DNA of 64,000 nucleotides from Dermacentor variabilis (taxonomy: Eukaryota > Arthropoda > Arachnida > Ixodida > Ixodidae): assembly GCF_050947875.1 (NCBI RefSeq), contig NC_134569.1:41909777-41973776 (forward strand), written 5' to 3'. Under the pieces are notes generated by a model. It ran no database searches. It was not told the DNA's origin and saw nothing but the letters and a program-made list of their open reading frames with translations. Of this stretch, positions 61,427-64,000 are shown piece by piece. The position numbers were made by a program, and so were the translations under genes. Numbering within the stretch: position 1 is the first letter of the stretch; each line of letters begins with the position of its first letter.

Positions 61427-61667
61427 CCCGCTGCGGTAGCACAATGGCTATGACGTCGCGCTATTGAGGTCGTGGGTTCAATCCCGACCTTGGCGGCACC
61501 ATTCCGAGGAAGGCAGGACGCAAAAACGCTTGTGTACCGTGCATTGTGTACAACTTAAAGAACCACAGGTGGAGAAAATTGGGGAAAAATAAACCCCCAC
61601 TAACGACGTGCCTCATAATCAGATTGTCATTTTGGAACGTAGAACGCCAAAACTTAATTTTAATTCT
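61427..61667 (+). mobile_element. tRNA-derived SINE (Ruka-like)
   Basis: Head CCCGCTGCGGTAGCACAATG with A-box-like TAGCACAATGGCTATGACG and B box GTGGGTTCAATCCCG. Body with ACTTAAAGAACCACAGGTGG, the family hallmark, and GTGCCTCATAATCAGATTG. Ends in an A/T-rich tail near AACTTAATTTTAATTC. Best preserved of the four copies. Confidence 0.9.
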
Positions 61668-62834
61668 TGAAACAGCATTCCTTCTTGCACCTATGCGCAG
61701 CTGGACGATTTCGTTCATTTTCGCCTATTTTCCCGCTGTTTCGTTTTCCTTCGCTTTGGTTAGGGCACGTGCTATAAGCATCGCTTTAGCGCAGTTCTTT
61801 TCATCAACTTTCATCTCGGATCGAGCGCCACTGAAGTCCTCTTGCACAAAATAAATAAATAAAGTAAAGAAACAAATGTGCGCATATAAGGTAAGGAAGT
61901 GATTGAATGAGACCACCGGCTGCACAATAGCGACACATTTTATCCACATTTGTTTGACTACTGTGAGTCGGCGCAGTACGCGCGCGGCCTATTAATGAAC
62001 CACGCAGGCAACCTTTCTGTTTGTTGTTGTTGTTGTTTTTGTTGTTTCTTCTTTTAGTTTCATTTTTTGCTGAAACTTTCAACATGTGTGTAGGTTGCCT
62101 CGTAGCATTTAGGAAAATTAACTGTTGCTCATTTTCAACGAAAAGTTTGACAGCTGTCACGCTTGCGTTCATTTTATTGCTCACCAAAGAGCCTTACAAT
62201 CATTCAGTAACCCTCATCCACGTCTGGTGCTCGCAATCCAAGGCTCGTAACTCAAATCGCGACGCCTCGGCGAAAGAGTTTCTCGAAGCTTCGAACAATG
62301 ACCTCAAAAATGTGGCTCTAGCAATTGCTGCGGTTCAAATTTAGGATACGCAGAAGCAGTTTTCTCGAGATGCAGAAACGCCACATTCTTAACATGTAGT
62401 GCATATACGTATTAAGGACACTCCGAGAGAGCAATGAACCCTTAATGAAGTTTAAACGGGCAGAGGGCGCTTTATAAAAGAACTTTTTGCTGACTCGATG
62501 ACGATTCTTTCTCTTAATGCAGCACCTTTTAAGACCTTGAAACTGGCTTGGCTTTGTCTCTTCGTCATTTCCGTTACTCTGACGTCAACGTGTAGCCAGA
62601 TCACCTCCGCAACTTTGCTTAGAGAAAATATAGGAGCATTTCTCTTACCACCGCCACTGCATTTCATGCTCTGCATATGCTCAAAGCACCAACAAACTAG
62701 CTTACATGGCAAGGAAAATTGAACCACAACGTAGGGCCAGTAAGCGCACCTCTGTTCTGCGTCACCAGATAATAAAACATGACAATATACTTGCATAAAA
62801 ATAGTCCGCTCACCTAAAACCACATAGGCTTGCT
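61668..62834. other. No gene recognised
   Basis: Anonymous sequence with a (TTG)n stretch near 62018-62045. Frames up to 127 codons (61804-62187 -) show no domain. Confidence 0.5.
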
Positions 62835-63350
62835 AATACACTCGGCCCCGTTAATTAAATCTCAGTTAATTCGACTTATCACTTAATTCGAACGCATTCA
62901 AATGTCCCGATGACTAACCATACTTAGGAAGAAAACTCACTTCGAACGAGAAGGCATATCCCTTCGGTTAATTCAACCCTTACCGACGCCCCCTCACGCG
63001 CATGCGCTGTTACTAAAAGCTTATTAACAAAAGAAATTTAGCAGGCAACGCTCCTGTTTCTTCTTATCTTTTAGTGGCCGATGCTCCTTCCGAACGTGAA
63101 GCCTCCTGTTCCCTCTTGTATGGTGCGGCGTCACGCCCTCATGTTAAGCAATCAGCTTCTTCCTTTCAGTATTGCGTCGCCTGGCATTTTGACGCCGGTA
63201 GTTAATTCTACTTGTCGCATAATTCCACGAAAACGTGCGGTCCATCAAGGAGTCGACTGTAGAAGAGCGCATGTTGTTCAACGATTTCGTCATCGAGATT
63301 CCACACCTATATGTATGAACACTTTCGGTGTTAGATAAGAACTTCGGCAA
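62835..63350. mobile_element. Possible pogo/Tigger-like DNA transposon remnant
   Basis: The segment 62845-62975 has repeated GTTAATT(C/A) phrases (CCCGTTAATTAAATCTCAGT, TTAATTCGAC, TTAATTCGAAC, GGTTAATTCAACCC), the style of pogo/Tigger termini. A related phrase (GTTAATTCTAC, ATAATTCCACG) lies near 63199-63232. No transposase domain was found. Confidence 0.35.
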
Positions 63351-64000
63351 AGCGCAATGACGGCAGCCAAATAAGTGCTTGTGCGCTTAATATGAAATTG
63401 CTCACCACTGCTATTGCTATTTTACCTCTTGTCACTGCGACATTGTGCAGTTACAAGCTGAACAAGCTGACGTTGGAGCAAGTCCGAGCACCACACTGAG
63501 TGAAAAAAATAACTGAAAAATATTCCCTTCAAAACGGGAGAAAGAACCAACAAAATCAATTCTGTTTATGAAAGGAAGGGTGCGGATCACGGCGCGCATT
63601 TCTTGCACGGAGGATATTCAGGTGGAATTTGCTCATTCGTTGCGTAATTCAGCCCGGAGCAAAGCCGTTGACTGGCACATCCATAGCCGTGTGTGTTCGG
63701 ATGGCTATGCGTGTGTGCTGTTTGGCGTTGTCATGCGATGACATCGTTTCAGTGAAACGAAAGTCGGCGGGAGACTGAAGGAAAGAAAAACGCTGCTACG
63801 GTAAAATACAAACATTGTTGACAGTTTCGCGGCATAGATATTTCTTTAAAAAAAGGTACCAGAGGTAACTATTGCACTACTGTCTAGGGGAGAATCAAGT
63901 ATGTGGCGATTCAATCAGCATAGTAATGATGGGCGGTAGCTAAATTTGACCAAATTTTGTCATTCGGGCTTCAAATGGCCTTGTCATTTTGCAAGTTGAT
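63351..64000. other. No gene recognised
   Basis: Anonymous sequence to the end of the window; no domain or repeat recognised. Confidence 0.5.

Overview
This looks like nuclear DNA of a hard tick (Ixodidae, probably a metastriate). The evidence is four tRNA-headed SINEs matching my memory of the Rhipicephalus 'Ruka' family, several LINE lineages typical of tick genomes, a Ty3/gypsy element, a Penelope-like element, very long simple repeats and overall GC near 45-50%. No database was searched, so family names rest on motifs and recall.

I found no convincing intact host protein-coding gene, rRNA or functional tRNA. Most open reading frames are chance frames in low-complexity or GC-rich DNA. All protein similarity I can support belongs to decayed transposable elements.

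Layout: 0.85-5.0 kb, a near full-length CR1/L2-like LINE (+) riddled with in-frame stops; 5.06-5.36 kb, a SINE (-) with an expanded tail; 6.1-6.7 kb, a foldback element; 7.3-8.85 kb, a CpG-dense island; 10.35-10.47 kb, a 49-bp-stem hairpin; 10.7-10.9 kb, a SINE (-); 17.3-20.9 kb, a broken Ty3/gypsy element (+); 24.9-28.0 kb, an RTE-like LINE (-) ending in a long trinucleotide tail and preceded by a tRNA-like sequence; 29.3 kb, a SINE (+); 30.1-30.85 kb (-) and 35.6-36.4 kb (+), 3' ends of an RNase H/zinc-finger LINE; 31.3-31.5 kb, a 41-bp minisatellite; 37.5-37.9 kb, a short element with an endonuclease-like domain; 44.6-45.3 kb, a SINE scrap and a gypsy scrap running into a 300-bp CA/CACG repeat; 45.6-46.4 kb, a second foldback element; 48.5-48.9 kb, a dimeric tRNA-like repeat; 49.76-50.69 kb, a 5'-truncated LINE with a 14-bp target-site duplication; 53.1-53.7 kb, a Penelope-like 3' end with a GIY-YIG domain (-); 54.65-55.0 kb, a 50-bp-period TTATC-rich repeat; 60.67-60.81 kb, a nearly perfect 138-bp palindrome; 61.4 kb, a SINE (+); 62.8-63.35 kb, a possible pogo/Tigger-like remnant.

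The autonomous elements look dead: stops and frameshifts are common and several catalytic motifs are altered. CpG-dense blocks at about 7.3-8.85, 11.1-11.55, 40.1-41.3, 42.1-42.6, 51.2-51.7, 58.3-59.4 and 60.3-60.8 kb are the best candidates for host promoters or first exons, but no coding exon can be assigned. The window is probably intergenic or a long intron.
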